Assembly (NCBI GenBank): GCA_028280945.1
Contig: JANQKV010000001.1
Span: 124,001-188,000 of the forward strand
Reading direction: 5' to 3'
Source of the DNA: Opitutaceae bacterium
GTDB lineage: Bacteria > Verrucomicrobiota > Verrucomicrobiia > Opitutales > Opitutaceae
Length of the DNA stretch: 64,000 bases
Shown: piece by piece, positions 27,215-35,921 of the stretch
How positions within the stretch are numbered: position 1 is the stretch's first letter
Layout of the letters: the number at the start of each line of letters is the position of its first letter
Made by a program: the position numbers and the translations under genes
The notes under the pieces: model-generated
The model's input: the letters and a program-made list of their open reading frames with translations, nothing else
Databases searched by the model: none
Told to the model about the DNA's origin: nothing

Positions 27215-28231
27215 TCAGGCGATCGGGAATTTTGGCGTGTGGGTGATGCGCCCGGCCTTATCGACGAACAACGCGTCGACCTGAGGCATACTTGCGACGA
27301 GTTGCCGGCCGCGGGATTCGCCCAAGAGGAAAACGGCCGTGGAAAGAGCATCCGCTTCCAAGGCGGTGGGAGCGACGATTGACACACTCGCAAGCTTGGC
27401 CGGGGAGCGACCGGTTCGGGGATCAATCAGGTGGTGGTGGGCGAAATCGGTGGTGAACGTGCTTTCGTAGTCACCCGAGGTGGCCAGGCAGCGACCTTCC
27501 AGCGCAGCCAAGCCGAGCAGGCCCTTCGTATTGCGCGGATCCTTCAGGCCGATGGACCAGTGATCCTTTTCGGCGTGGGTGCCTACGGTGCCGATCTCAC
27601 CGCTGTCGATCAGCGCATGCTCGATGCCGTGCTCGCACAGAACTTCCCTGGCGGCGTCGGCAGCCAGACCCTGGGCGATGCCGTTGAGGGTGACGGCCAT
27701 GCCGGATCGGCGGAAAGAAATGGCCTCCGTCGAGATGGAGACCATGCGCCAGTCAACCAAGGGCAGGGTTTTGGCGACGGTTGCCGCCGACGGCAGCTGG
27801 TTGTTCATGGCGGCCTCCTGGTAAGAGGACCAAAGGGGTTGCACCGTGACATCAAACGCTCCCTCCGATTGGGCGGAAAGCTCGGCGGCGCGCTCAAGCA
27901 CCTGCACCAGAGCGGGATCGGGGTGGTCAAGCCGCCCTTCGCGGTTCAGTCGGCAGAGCTGGCTGTCCGAACGATAGAGGCTCATTACCTGCTCGATGCG
28001 CTCGATGGCGGCAAACGCAGCATCGATGGCCTCCGCCGCAGTGGATTGATCGCTGTGGAATGCCGTGATCGAGATGTCGGTGCCGAGGGCGCGGCTGTGC
28101 CGGGTCAGTTTAGCAAGATGGGCGGCTCCGAAAGAGCCGCCCTTGGGCCGAAAACGAGAGTGAAGATGAACGCCCACCGCCCCGAGAGCGGTGGCTCCAA
28201 GAAAAGAAGAAATGAACTTACGACGTCTCAT
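27215..28231 (-). CDS. apbE: FAD:protein FMN transferase
   Basis: A 338-residue exported flavin transferase. The N terminus MRRRKFISSFLGATALG looks like a Tat-type signal. The body has the ApbE blocks ALGTDISI, MSLYRSDSQLCRLNR, NGIAQGLAADAA, ALIDSGEIGTVG and HHLIDPRTGRSP, and a late Asp/Thr metal region (TALEADALSTAVFLLG). It attaches FMN to the Thr of the SGAT motifs in RnfD and RnfG, whose genes follow in the same operon. It is the first gene of the unit. Its promoter and first 17 codons recur at 30333-30500. Confidence 0.95.
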   Translation of the reverse strand: MRRRKFISSFLGATALGAVGVHLHSRFRPKGGSFGAAHLAKLTRHSRALGTDISITAFHSDQSTAAEAIDAAFAAIERIEQVMSLYRSDSQLCRLNREGRLDHPDPALVQVLERAAELSAQSEGAFDVTVQPLWSSYQEAAMNNQLPSAATVAKTLPLVDWRMVSISTEAISFRRSGMAVTLNGIAQGLAADAAREVLCEHGIEHALIDSGEIGTVGTHAEKDHWSIGLKDPRNTKGLLGLAALEGRCLATSGDYESTFTTDFAHHHLIDPRTGRSPAKLASVSIVAPTALEADALSTAVFLLGESRGRQLVASMPQVDALFVDKAGRITHTPKFPIA

Positions 28232-28345
28232 AAGGTTAGACCTCGAACAACAGTTGGGGGTCCGGCCGAGGCCGGAGAGCGGATGGCGTCGATATTAGAG
28301 AGTCTGTTGATTTCAGCCTAATCACATCCTGCCAAAAATGCGTCA
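28182..28345 (-). promoter_or_regulatory. apbE/rnf operon promoter and 5' end, duplicated element copy 1
   Basis: The first 50 bases (28182-28231) are the start of apbE and match 30333-30382 with one difference, a synonymous Arg-codon third base. The 110 bases upstream of the ATG match the second copy more loosely but with preserved spacing: the CCTAATCA..ATCCTGC block lies 87 bases from the ATG here and 89 in the other copy. A TAATAT on the minus strand near 28295 could be a -10 box. This is the presumed promoter of the whole Rnf/PFOR operon. Confidence 0.6.
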
Positions 28346-28420
28346 CATCGTTATGAATATTAATCGATCCCGCTTCTGATCGGCATTGAAGAGAGACACC
28401 TGCGGTCCACGCTTGGCGGC

Positions 28421-29368
28421 GTGAAAAACGCCGGGGCTGTTGAGGACATCAAGATCGGGATTGTCGGTTTGGACTCCAGCCACGCCCCGCGATACACCGA
28501 GCTGTTGCACGAATCCGGGCACCCCCACCACGTGCCCGGTGCCCGGGTGGTGGCGGCCTATCCCGGGGGATCACCGGATTGGGAACTGAGTTACTCCCGC
28601 CTGCCGGGCTTTCAAAGGACGTTGGAAAACGAATTTGGCGTGCCGATTTTTGATTCGATTGACGCGGTCGCGGAGGCGGCGGACGCCCTGATGATCCTGT
28701 CGGTTGATGGCCGCGTCCATCCAGCGCAGTTTGAGGTGGCGGCGAGGTGGGAGAAGCCGATCTACGTGGACAAGCCGTTTGCCTGCACGTTGGACGGCGC
28801 CCGGGATATGGCTGCCTGGGCGAGGCAAAGGAATGCTCCGGTGTTTTCATCGTCGGTTTGGCGCTTTGCCGGGGGATTGCCCCGCGCCCGGGAGGCAGTC
28901 GGCGGAGTTTGCCACGTCGCCGACCTGCATGGGATGTGGCCTCTGCACCCGGGATTGCACGGCTGGTCGTTTTATGGCGTGCACCACATCGAGCTGCTCT
29001 ACGCGTTGATGGGTGCAGGGTGCAGGCGCGTAACTTGTCGACAGGAGGGGCCTCATGAAACGATTACCGGGTTCTGGCCCGATGACCGCGTGGGAACGAT
29101 CACGACCAATCACGAAAAAGAGAGCCCGTTTGGCGGCCAAGTCACCGGAGCCCAGGGACAGGCTGCTCTGTTGGATCTCGGCGATGCCTTGCTCGCTCTC
29201 TACGCCGCGTTTCTCCGCCAAGCTCTCGGCTTTTTTCGAGGGCAACCCAGTCCCGTGCCCTTGTCGGAAACCTGTGAAACCATCGCTTTTCTTGAGTCCG
29301 CGTGGCAGAGCCGTCGGCAAAATGGAGTGAGTGTCAGTCTGCCCAGGATTTCGACGGACGAAGGCTGA
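28421..29368 (+). CDS. Gfo/Idh/MocA-family oxidoreductase
   Basis: A 315-residue NAD(P)-binding protein starting at GTG. A Rossmann fold opens with IKIGIVGLDSSH, followed by PIYVDKPFACTLDGARDM, where the EKP-like block (here DKP) holds the family's Lys. The C-terminal part contains the beta-sheet domain and HGWSFYGVHHIELLYALMG, with the catalytic His region. Family members oxidise or reduce sugars and inositols; the substrate here is unknown. It diverges from apbE and is followed by the AIM24 gene after 110 bp. The usual GxGxxG is altered to GLDSSH, as in a Verrucomicrobiota/Planctomycetota subfamily (from memory, not checked). Confidence 0.85.
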   Translation: MKNAGAVEDIKIGIVGLDSSHAPRYTELLHESGHPHHVPGARVVAAYPGGSPDWELSYSRLPGFQRTLENEFGVPIFDSIDAVAEAADALMILSVDGRVHPAQFEVAARWEKPIYVDKPFACTLDGARDMAAWARQRNAPVFSSSVWRFAGGLPRAREAVGGVCHVADLHGMWPLHPGLHGWSFYGVHHIELLYALMGAGCRRVTCRQEGPHETITGFWPDDRVGTITTNHEKESPFGGQVTGAQGQAALLDLGDALLALYAAFLRQALGFFRGQPSPVPLSETCETIAFLESAWQSRRQNGVSVSLPRISTDEG

Positions 29369-29478
29369 AAGCCCGCGTCTTGCTTAAACCACGAGTCGAA
29401 CCTCGCCAATCTGTCGCAGATTTCGTGCACTGGCGTCTTCCAACGTAAATCATCCCCGCCTCTTCCAACTGACGAACC

Positions 29479-30171
29479 ATGAGCAAATACACCCTCGCCG
29501 AATTCATCGACCGCACCAAGAACCGCGACCGCGGGGAAGGTCTTTTCGAACTCGAGAACCCCCGGTTTCTTGAGGTCAATCTGGACGGCAAAATCTGGAT
29601 GAAGATGGGCGCGATGGTCGCCTACAACGGGCAGGTCAAATTCACCCGTGAAACCCTGCTTTCCCAAGGCCTGGGCAACCTGCTGAAAAAAGCCGTCAGC
29701 GGGGAAGGGGCACAATTGACGAAGGCCGAAGGCATAGGCGCGGTCTATCTGGCGGATTCCGGCAAGAAAATCATCATCCTGAAACTGGAAAACGAAGCGA
29801 TTGTCGTGAACGGCAATGATGTGCTCGCCTTCGAGCCTTCCATCAAGTGCGACATCAAGATGATGCGAAAAATGGCGGCGATGATTTCCGGTGGCCTCTT
29901 CAACGTGCGCCTGGAGGGATCGGGTTTGGTGGCCATCACCACTCACTACGATCCGATCACCTTGCATGTTTCACCCGGCAACCCCGTGCGCACCGATCCC
30001 AACGCGACGGTGGTGTGGTCGGGCAACCTGGAGCCCGCCTTCAAGAAGGACGTGTCCTTCAAGACTTTTCTAGGCCGGGGCAGCGGCGAAAGCATTCAGA
30101 TGGAATTTGCCGGCGAAGGGTTTGTGGTCGTCCAACCCTACGAGGAAGTCTATCTGCAGTCCGGCGGCTGA
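29479..30171 (+). CDS. AIM24 family protein
   Basis: A 230-residue protein of the AIM24/DUF124 beta-sandwich family (tryptophan RNA-binding attenuator protein-like fold). Clear blocks are LEVNLDGKIWMKMGAMVAYNGQVKF, the GAQLTKAEGIGAVYLAD segment, and the C-terminal VRTDPNATVVWSGNLEP followed by GRGSGESIQMEFAGEGFVVVQPYEE. No signal peptide or membrane helix is seen. The molecular function of bacterial members is not established. A decayed partial copy lies at 31044-31310. Confidence 0.9.
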   Translation: MSKYTLAEFIDRTKNRDRGEGLFELENPRFLEVNLDGKIWMKMGAMVAYNGQVKFTRETLLSQGLGNLLKKAVSGEGAQLTKAEGIGAVYLADSGKKIIILKLENEAIVVNGNDVLAFEPSIKCDIKMMRKMAAMISGGLFNVRLEGSGLVAITTHYDPITLHVSPGNPVRTDPNATVVWSGNLEPAFKKDVSFKTFLGRGSGESIQMEFAGEGFVVVQPYEEVYLQSGG

Positions 30172-30214
30172 CGGCGAGTACCCGTTACGGGCTGCGGTAA
30201 CCAACAAAAGCGTC

Positions 30215-30334
30215 ATGTCCACCATGCGGGCCGTGGTTTTCGATCGATATGGCCCACCCGAGATCCTCGCGGTGGAGGAGCTGGTGCGTCCTGATCGGAG
30301 GCCCGGAGAGATCTTGATCCGGGTCAAGGCGGCC
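30215..30334 (+). pseudogene. Truncated start of a zinc-type alcohol dehydrogenase/quinone reductase
   Basis: From ATG 30215 the frame reads MSTMRAVVFDRYGPPEILAV and on to GEILIRVKAA, the first 40 or so residues of an MDR-family NAD(P)H:quinone oxidoreductase. At about 30333 it runs abruptly into the duplicated apbE 5' element, read antisense, and no further MDR sequence follows. The gene is therefore cut at a recombination junction and cannot give an enzyme. Confidence 0.75.
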
Positions 30335-30500
30335 GAGAGCGGTGGCTCCAAGAAAAGAAGAAATGAACTTGCGACGTCTCATGGGGAGGGAACCTCGTGG
30401 GAGGGCAGGATTCCGACCGAGGCCGGAGGAAACTGATGCCGCGGATACTAGAGCGTCTGAGGAATCTGGCCTAATCAGATCCTGCTAGAATTGAGTCATC
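30333..30500 (-). repeat. Second copy of apbE promoter and first 17 codons
   Basis: On the minus strand, ATG at 30382 begins MRRRKFISSFLGATALG, identical to the start of apbE, then leaves the apbE sequence and reads antisense through the broken quinone-reductase start. The 50 coding bases carry a single synonymous change. The upstream 118 bases match the apbE promoter region less closely. If still active, this promoter would send transcription leftward antisense to the AIM24 gene. Confidence 0.8.
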
Positions 30501-31043
30501 TCATTCCAAATCTGCGGGAGCGGTCGGTTCTTCGACTGAACCTTATGCGGATTATCAGGAGTTCGATCATTGTCTCGTTGGCCCAGTTTCGCGATCTTCA
30601 ATCATTTTCTAACGGCGGCGACAGCCAACAAAATGGCGCCTGTTCGCCAACAAGTGCGCACCTTACGGTGTCGCGCTTGAATGTGCACAGCTGTCAGAGT
30701 ATGACTACCCTGCTTCGCATTGACTGGTCCCGGTGAGCGGTAGGGCAAACCACTAGGCTTTCCGCAATATGATAGTCACCTCCTGTATTCCCCCGAAGCA
30801 TCAATCGATCTTGGCGATCGAAGCGCGTTACTCGAACACCAGCGGTAAAAGTGCAGTCAACCGACTGCGGTCGAATCTGTTCCCTCCGGGAGTCTTACTC
30901 CTATCGAAGATTGGCTGTCTGTTTCCCCAAGCGGCGGTCCAATCGAAGGCGGTGGTAACCTACGAAGGGAGGCCTTCTCAGTGATGGCAATCGATCACGG
31001 TCCGTCACGCATGGCAGCGTGTGGAAGTAGGCCGGGGACTTGG
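30501..31043. other. Gene-poor remnant region
   Basis: About 540 bases with frequent stops in all frames and no recognisable protein. By position it corresponds to where the oxidoreductase lies in the first copy (promoter - oxidoreductase - AIM24), but I could not see oxidoreductase remnants in it. No RNA gene or insertion-sequence end is evident. Confidence 0.5.
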
Positions 31044-31310
31044 GAGGGAACGGGCTTGGAGGGGGCTGCAATACAACATGATCCGATTGCTTTTGGTGTT
31101 CCACCCGGCAGCCGTTTGCGCACTAATCCCGGTGTGCGGTTGGCGTGGTCTAGCCATCTCAAATCCGCCGTCAAAAAGAACGGATCGTTCATGGTTTTAC
31201 TTGATTCGGGCAGCGGAGAAAACCTCCGTGCGGAATTTGCCGATGAGGGGGTTGTCGTCGCTCAAGTGTATGAGCAGATGCCACTGCAGTATGGCGAGGG
31301 TGGGCGATGA
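31044..31310 (+). pseudogene. Decayed C-terminal fragment of an AIM24 gene
   Basis: The frame from about 31044 reads EGTGLEGAAIQHDPIAFGV and then LRTNPGVRLAWSSHLK and SGSGENLRAEFADEGVVVAQ. This lines up with the last 85 residues of the intact AIM24 protein at 29479-30171, about 38 of 82 identical by hand count. The N-terminal two thirds of the family are absent. The stop overlaps the ATG at 31307 of the next frame. Treated as a remnant; expression as a short protein is unlikely. Confidence 0.65.
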
Positions 31311-31363
31311 GTCGGTTTACCTACAGAGAACAAGAGCTGTTTCATTTTGGCTGTGGCATTCCT

Positions 31364-33424
31364 ATGAATCTCGCGCGGTATCTAAGTTTATTTGTTGTTC
31401 TCGTCTCTTTGTCTCGCTCGGCCGATTGGGACATCCAGCCGAGTGGTATCTCCGGTTCGGGGCGTCCCACCAGCGTCGTATTTGGAAACGATCGATTTGT
31501 CATGGCCACGCGGCCCGGGACCAATCAGGTGCTGCAGCATGCCATCGCGTGGAGCTCCGATGGACGTGATTGGTGGCCGGCAGATTACAGCTTCTCCGGC
31601 ACCGTGAGGATCGTGTGCTTCGATTCGGTTTTCTATGCGATCGCGCCCCATCAAGTTCATAGGAGTAGCAATGGAAAGGACTGGGAACTCGTAACCTCGT
31701 CGAGTTTGCTTCCTTCCATCGCCAATGTGGTCGCGGGCGAGAACGCGATTGTAGCCAGTTCGAGTAATTTGAATTTCCCGAACGTGGAGTATTCTACCGA
31801 TGGTGAGAATTGGTCGCTGGTGGAGCTGTCCCGACCGTCCCCCGATCATACCGCGTTTGGGCCTGACCTTGCCTTTGGTGGGGGCTATTTTTGGCATAGC
31901 TATCGTATCAGTGATGTGCCTTGGCGCACGAAATTGGTGAGAAGCGCCGATGGGAAAATCTGGGAACCCCTTAATCCCCCTTGGGAACCCAATTCAACGA
32001 ATCGCCTCGCGTATGGGAATGGTCGCCTCCTGATTGAATCAGGTTCACAGCTGGCGGTATCTACCGACCATGGGGACACCTTTGAGGTTGGCCCCGCACC
32101 AGCTGCCGCAACCCACAACATCTCATTTGCCGGCCAGCGTTTTTTTTCCTCGTCCACGTTGGCATGGTCTGTCGATGGGTTGGATTGGCGAGATCCCCAG
32201 TCTTGGGACCGGCAACGTGCCTTTAATTCCGTGGCCTACGGGAATGGTCGCTACGTTGCTGCAGGCGGATATGTCGGATATCCCAATCCGGGAACCGATT
32301 TGATTGCGGTTTGGGAAACGGAGGCGGCTCCTGAGATTCCGCGTGAACCGTCGGACAAAACTGGCGTGCTTGGACGAAGTGTCACGTTTGGTGTCAGATC
32401 ATATTCGCCGCCTGAAGGTCCCAAATACCAGTGGTTTCACAATGGGGAGGCGATACCCGGAGCCACCACCAGCAAACTTCTTTTGGAAGATTTATCGGAG
32501 ACTGATGCCGGACACTACCACTACATCGCCATGGACAATGGACTTACCGTTTCTTCGGAAATCGCCAGCCTTGAAATTGTAGGCGCTGAATTTGCTGGAA
32601 GGTTGACGAACCTGTCCGTCCGCGCCCAATCCGGTGCGGGTGACAGTGCCTTCATCGTCGGGTTTGTCCTAGGAGGTGAAGGTGAATCGGAGCCCGCCTC
32701 CCTCTTGGTCAGGGGAGCGGGGCCCGCTCTCAGCGATTTCGGGGTAAACGACGTGCTAAGTGATCCCAAACTGGTGATTTACCCTCCTGATGATGCCGAG
32801 CCGATTTCGTATGACGATTGGGGTGGATCTGATCTGCTCAAGACGACTTTCGACCGACTTGGTGCATTTACCTTCACGCAGGACGAATCCGGAGATGCCG
32901 CGGCTCTCCTCAATGGCCAACAGCCGGGGCCCTACACGGTGCATGCGACCGGGCCTGCTGGAGAAAGAGGAACGATGCTCACCGAAATCTACGATGCTTC
33001 CGAAGGAGTAAGTCCTGCACGTGCTCGACTCATCAATCTCTCGTGCCGGACGGCCCTTCCTCCCTGGACCGGTGAGTTGAACGTAGGGTTCGTTATCGCG
33101 GGAGAAACACCCTTGCGTGTCCTACTTCGCAGCATCGGCTGGAATCTCGAGCGTTTCGGAATAAACAACTTCCATATGCATCCTGAGTTTGACCTCTATG
33201 TTCATGAAAACGGCCGATCTCGCCATATTGAACTTGTTCGAGACTCTTGGTCTGCTGATCCAAGCACCGCAGCTCGAGTGGGAGCTTTCCCTCTGGTAGC
33301 AGGGAATTCGATTCTCGATCCTGTGCTAGAGCGTGAACTGGACCCCGGGGTTTACTCCATGATCGTCAGGAACCGATATTCTCGTGATCAGGTTGTGTTG
33401 GTCGAGATTTACGAGGTTCCATAA
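31364..33424 (+). CDS. Secreted multidomain protein with BNR-like, Ig-like and Opitutae-type repeats
   Basis: From the ATG at 31364 the protein has 686 residues and a signal peptide (MNLARYLSLFVVLVSLSRSA). The frame is open from ATG 31307, but that start would bury the signal. The first half has repeated AWSSDGRDW, STDGENW, SADGKIW and STDHGDTF segments typical of BNR/sortilin-like propellers. Next is an Ig-like domain (YQWFHNGEAIPGATTSKL to SLEIV). It ends with two related beta-domains, RLTNLSVRAQSGAGDSAFIVGFVLGG and RLINLSCRTALPPWTGELNVGFVI, of a type I associate with Opitutae exoproteins. A cell-surface or secreted binding role is likely; no enzymatic motif is seen. Confidence 0.8.
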   Translation: MNLARYLSLFVVLVSLSRSADWDIQPSGISGSGRPTSVVFGNDRFVMATRPGTNQVLQHAIAWSSDGRDWWPADYSFSGTVRIVCFDSVFYAIAPHQVHRSSNGKDWELVTSSSLLPSIANVVAGENAIVASSSNLNFPNVEYSTDGENWSLVELSRPSPDHTAFGPDLAFGGGYFWHSYRISDVPWRTKLVRSADGKIWEPLNPPWEPNSTNRLAYGNGRLLIESGSQLAVSTDHGDTFEVGPAPAAATHNISFAGQRFFSSSTLAWSVDGLDWRDPQSWDRQRAFNSVAYGNGRYVAAGGYVGYPNPGTDLIAVWETEAAPEIPREPSDKTGVLGRSVTFGVRSYSPPEGPKYQWFHNGEAIPGATTSKLLLEDLSETDAGHYHYIAMDNGLTVSSEIASLEIVGAEFAGRLTNLSVRAQSGAGDSAFIVGFVLGGEGESEPASLLVRGAGPALSDFGVNDVLSDPKLVIYPPDDAEPISYDDWGGSDLLKTTFDRLGAFTFTQDESGDAAALLNGQQPGPYTVHATGPAGERGTMLTEIYDASEGVSPARARLINLSCRTALPPWTGELNVGFVIAGETPLRVLLRSIGWNLERFGINNFHMHPEFDLYVHENGRSRHIELVRDSWSADPSTAARVGAFPLVAGNSILDPVLERELDPGVYSMIVRNRYSRDQVVLVEIYEVP

Positions 33425-33544
33425 GCTGACTGCGGTTCGTGCAGGAGCTCTGCACATTCCAGTCTGCATCGTGAGCAGGCTATCACAGGAACCACCGGAT
33501 CTGGATGGCGCTACTGAAGATCGGTAATCTGTTCCGGTTTTCGT

Positions 33545-34729
33545 TTAAAAGTTTCGCGGCACGATTCGCAGAAGTTGGCCTTCGGTTGAGTCGGTGAGCA
33601 CGTAGAGACCACCGTCGGGGCCGACGCGGACATCCCGGACACGTTGGTCGATGGAGATGCTCGACTCCTTCAGGTCGGTTTTGCTCTGTGCGGAATGAAT
33701 CACGCGGATCTCCTGGGAACGAAGTCCGCCGGAGAGCACGGCGCCTTGCCAGGCCGGAAATTCTTCGCCGCGGTAAACCACGAGGCCCGATGGGGCCTGG
33801 GTATCCATCCACACCAACTTCGCGTCTTCCTTGCCGGGCAGGCTGACATGGTCGGAAATCGCGGTTTGCAGCCCGTAGTTGCGCGAGAATGTGGCGGCGG
33901 GCCAGCCGTAGTTGAGCCCTGGCTTGAGCAGGTTCAGCTCATCGCCGCGGGATGCCCCGTGTTCGTTGGCCCAAATTTCGCCCGTTTCCGGATCGCGATC
34001 GAGGCCTTGGATGTTGCGGTGACCGTAGCTCCAGAGTCCGGGCAGGGCCTTGCCTTCGAAGGTGGGATTGTCCGCCGGAATGGAACCATCCGGATTCAGG
34101 CGGAGCACTTTGCCGAAGGCGGTCTCAACATTCTGCGCCTGTTTGCGAATGTCGTCGCCGTAGAGCGAGACGGGAGGGTTCCCCCCATCTCCAATGGAGA
34201 CCAGGAAGGTGCCGTCAGGGAGGAAAAGGATGCGGGAGCCAAAGTGCTGGCCGCTCTTTTTGTCAACGGGGTTGCGCCAGATGACTTCGAAGTCGGCCAA
34301 CCCTGAACCCGTCCATTGCGCGCGCGCGACTTCCGTGCGGTTGGCATTCTGGTCTCCGCTTGAGAAAGTGAAATATAGCCATCCATCTTCGGCGAAGCCG
34401 GGGCTGGCCACCACATCCATCAAACCTCCCTGGCCCCGGGTGATTCCACCCGAGCCGCCTGATGTCACTGCGACCGGAAAATCAACGGCTTCGCTGAGCC
34501 TGCCGTTCCGCAGATAACGCAACGTGCCGCGCTTCTCCGTGATGATGGCGGTGGAATCCGGCAACCAGGTCACTCCCCAGGGAAGAAACAGATCGTCCGC
34601 GATGACTTGGAGACGAAAGTTTTCTTCGGCCGGGATCTTGCCTTCCGAAATCGGGATATCCGTATCCGCCCGGCAGCCGGCGAACAACAAGGCGGAGACG
34701 AGGGCGAGGGGAACGAAGCGAGACTGCAT
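33545..34729 (-). CDS. PQQ-dependent sugar dehydrogenase-like lipoprotein (YliI/Gdh-B type)
   Basis: A 394-residue protein with a lipobox (SALLFAGC) after a short hydrophobic stretch. The six-bladed propeller shows the soluble aldose dehydrogenase blocks LPWGVTWLPDSTAIITEKRG, GLMDVVASPGFAEDGWLYFTF, GSRILFLPDGTFLVSIGDGG, SYGHRNIQGLDRDPETGEIWANEHGASRGDELN and RVRDVRVGPDGGLYVLTD. Family members oxidise aldoses with PQQ in the periplasm and pass electrons to the respiratory chain. The start at 34729 is chosen because it gives the lipoprotein signal; the frame runs further up without signal character. It diverges from the hydrolase at 34851. Confidence 0.9.
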   Translation of the reverse strand: MQSRFVPLALVSALLFAGCRADTDIPISEGKIPAEENFRLQVIADDLFLPWGVTWLPDSTAIITEKRGTLRYLRNGRLSEAVDFPVAVTSGGSGGITRGQGGLMDVVASPGFAEDGWLYFTFSSGDQNANRTEVARAQWTGSGLADFEVIWRNPVDKKSGQHFGSRILFLPDGTFLVSIGDGGNPPVSLYGDDIRKQAQNVETAFGKVLRLNPDGSIPADNPTFEGKALPGLWSYGHRNIQGLDRDPETGEIWANEHGASRGDELNLLKPGLNYGWPAATFSRNYGLQTAISDHVSLPGKEDAKLVWMDTQAPSGLVVYRGEEFPAWQGAVLSGGLRSQEIRVIHSAQSKTDLKESSISIDQRVRDVRVGPDGGLYVLTDSTEGQLLRIVPRNF

Positions 34730-34850
34730 GCGCCAAAGAGAACCAAGTCTCTTCCGATTCAAGCTCCGCTGACCGAAAATGCTCTGCAAACGCCCCGGAG
34801 CCTTCGCGCTTGCGCGCTGGAATCGGCGTGATTCCTGCATCTGGTGGCGC

Positions 34851-35900
34851 ATGAGAATTTGGCCATGCATCTGGTTCGGAATGCTGTTGGGCCCGTGGGT
34901 GCGGGCGGACATCGACCGCTGGGAAGGTGAAATCGACGGGGCTCCCTACACGGTTGCGGCGCCGGTCGGATGGTCCGGTGGCAAAGCGTTCTTCCACGTG
35001 CATGGCTGGCGTCCGGCTGATGCCCCGCATCTTGCTGACCTGGACCTCACGAATCGGTTTTACCAAGACCTGCTCGAAGCCGGTTGGCTTATTGGCCGAA
35101 CGGCGTTTCTCGAAAATGGGGTGGATCATGAGGCACACACCAAGGCGTTGCGCGACTTGCGTGGCTGGATTGAGACCCAGCGTGGGGAAATTGAGTTGCT
35201 GGTGTTGGAAGGCGAGTCGACCGCAGGCACCCTTGTGCTTCGCATTGCCGAACAGGACAGTGATCTGGCGGACGGGGTTATCGCGCTGGGGCCGTTCATC
35301 GACCTCACGGACGAGTCTAAGGATTCTTTTCTCACCGCCCAACCCCGGCTCCCGGCGATCTTGATGACCAACATCACCGAGATTGGAGACGATGCAGGTT
35401 ATGTGGCCGTAGCGGCTGACCAGGGATATGCCCCGGCGCTGCGTCCGTTGCTCCGCCCCGGGCACGTCAATGTGAATTGGGTGGAACGACGGGAAGCGGT
35501 GCGGGCGCTCGAAACCGCAATTCGGAACCGTGAGCCCCCGATCCTCACCAACGGTACCCGCGATGTGCCCTTTCGCGAGACCGGCACCGAACAAGAGAAC
35601 ACTCACCTGAAGAATCAGGTGACGGCCGTGAACATTTTCTACGGCAACGCGTTCTTGGGATTTCACCCCGATGAGCTATCCGCGGCTGGGATCAACCAAG
35701 GTGAGACCTACGAAGTCGAGGCAGGAGGGCGCTCCTGGTCGGTGTATTACGGCACTTCTTATGGCGATGTCCCGCTGGGTGAGTGGGTGATGTTCCCCAC
35801 CGCCGATGAAGAAATCATGTTGGTGCGCAACCATCAAAGCGCGATCAAGACCGCGAATCTGCAGGTGGGCGATACGGTGAGCATCAAGCTGCCGGAGTAG
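34851..35900 (+). CDS. Exported alpha/beta hydrolase-like protein fused to a SAM-hydrolase-type C domain
   Basis: From ATG 34851 the protein has 349 residues with a short signal peptide (ending VRA). The N-terminal part resembles an alpha/beta hydrolase: FFHVHGW near the oxyanion hole and GESTAGTLVL as nucleophile elbow with a putative Ser. The C-terminal ~100 residues (FYGNAFLGFHPDELSAAGINQG to HQSAIKTANLQVGDTVSIKL) match the pattern of the C-terminal beta-barrel of S-adenosyl-L-methionine hydrolases (DUF62): GN..., a YxDVPxGE block, an SA-containing block and a final GDxVxI. The N-terminal DUF62 domain is absent. The substrate is unknown. I have not seen this pairing named. Confidence 0.6.
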   Translation: MRIWPCIWFGMLLGPWVRADIDRWEGEIDGAPYTVAAPVGWSGGKAFFHVHGWRPADAPHLADLDLTNRFYQDLLEAGWLIGRTAFLENGVDHEAHTKALRDLRGWIETQRGEIELLVLEGESTAGTLVLRIAEQDSDLADGVIALGPFIDLTDESKDSFLTAQPRLPAILMTNITEIGDDAGYVAVAADQGYAPALRPLLRPGHVNVNWVERREAVRALETAIRNREPPILTNGTRDVPFRETGTEQENTHLKNQVTAVNIFYGNAFLGFHPDELSAAGINQGETYEVEAGGRSWSVYYGTSYGDVPLGEWVMFPTADEEIMLVRNHQSAIKTANLQVGDTVSIKLPE

Positions 35901-35921
35901 CGTGGCGTGCGATGGGGGAAA

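Noticed and set aside
30185..30382. A genuine 65-residue minus-strand protein starting MRRRKF
   Set aside because: After 17 residues it reads antisense through the broken quinone reductase, so it is the duplicated apbE start rather than a gene.
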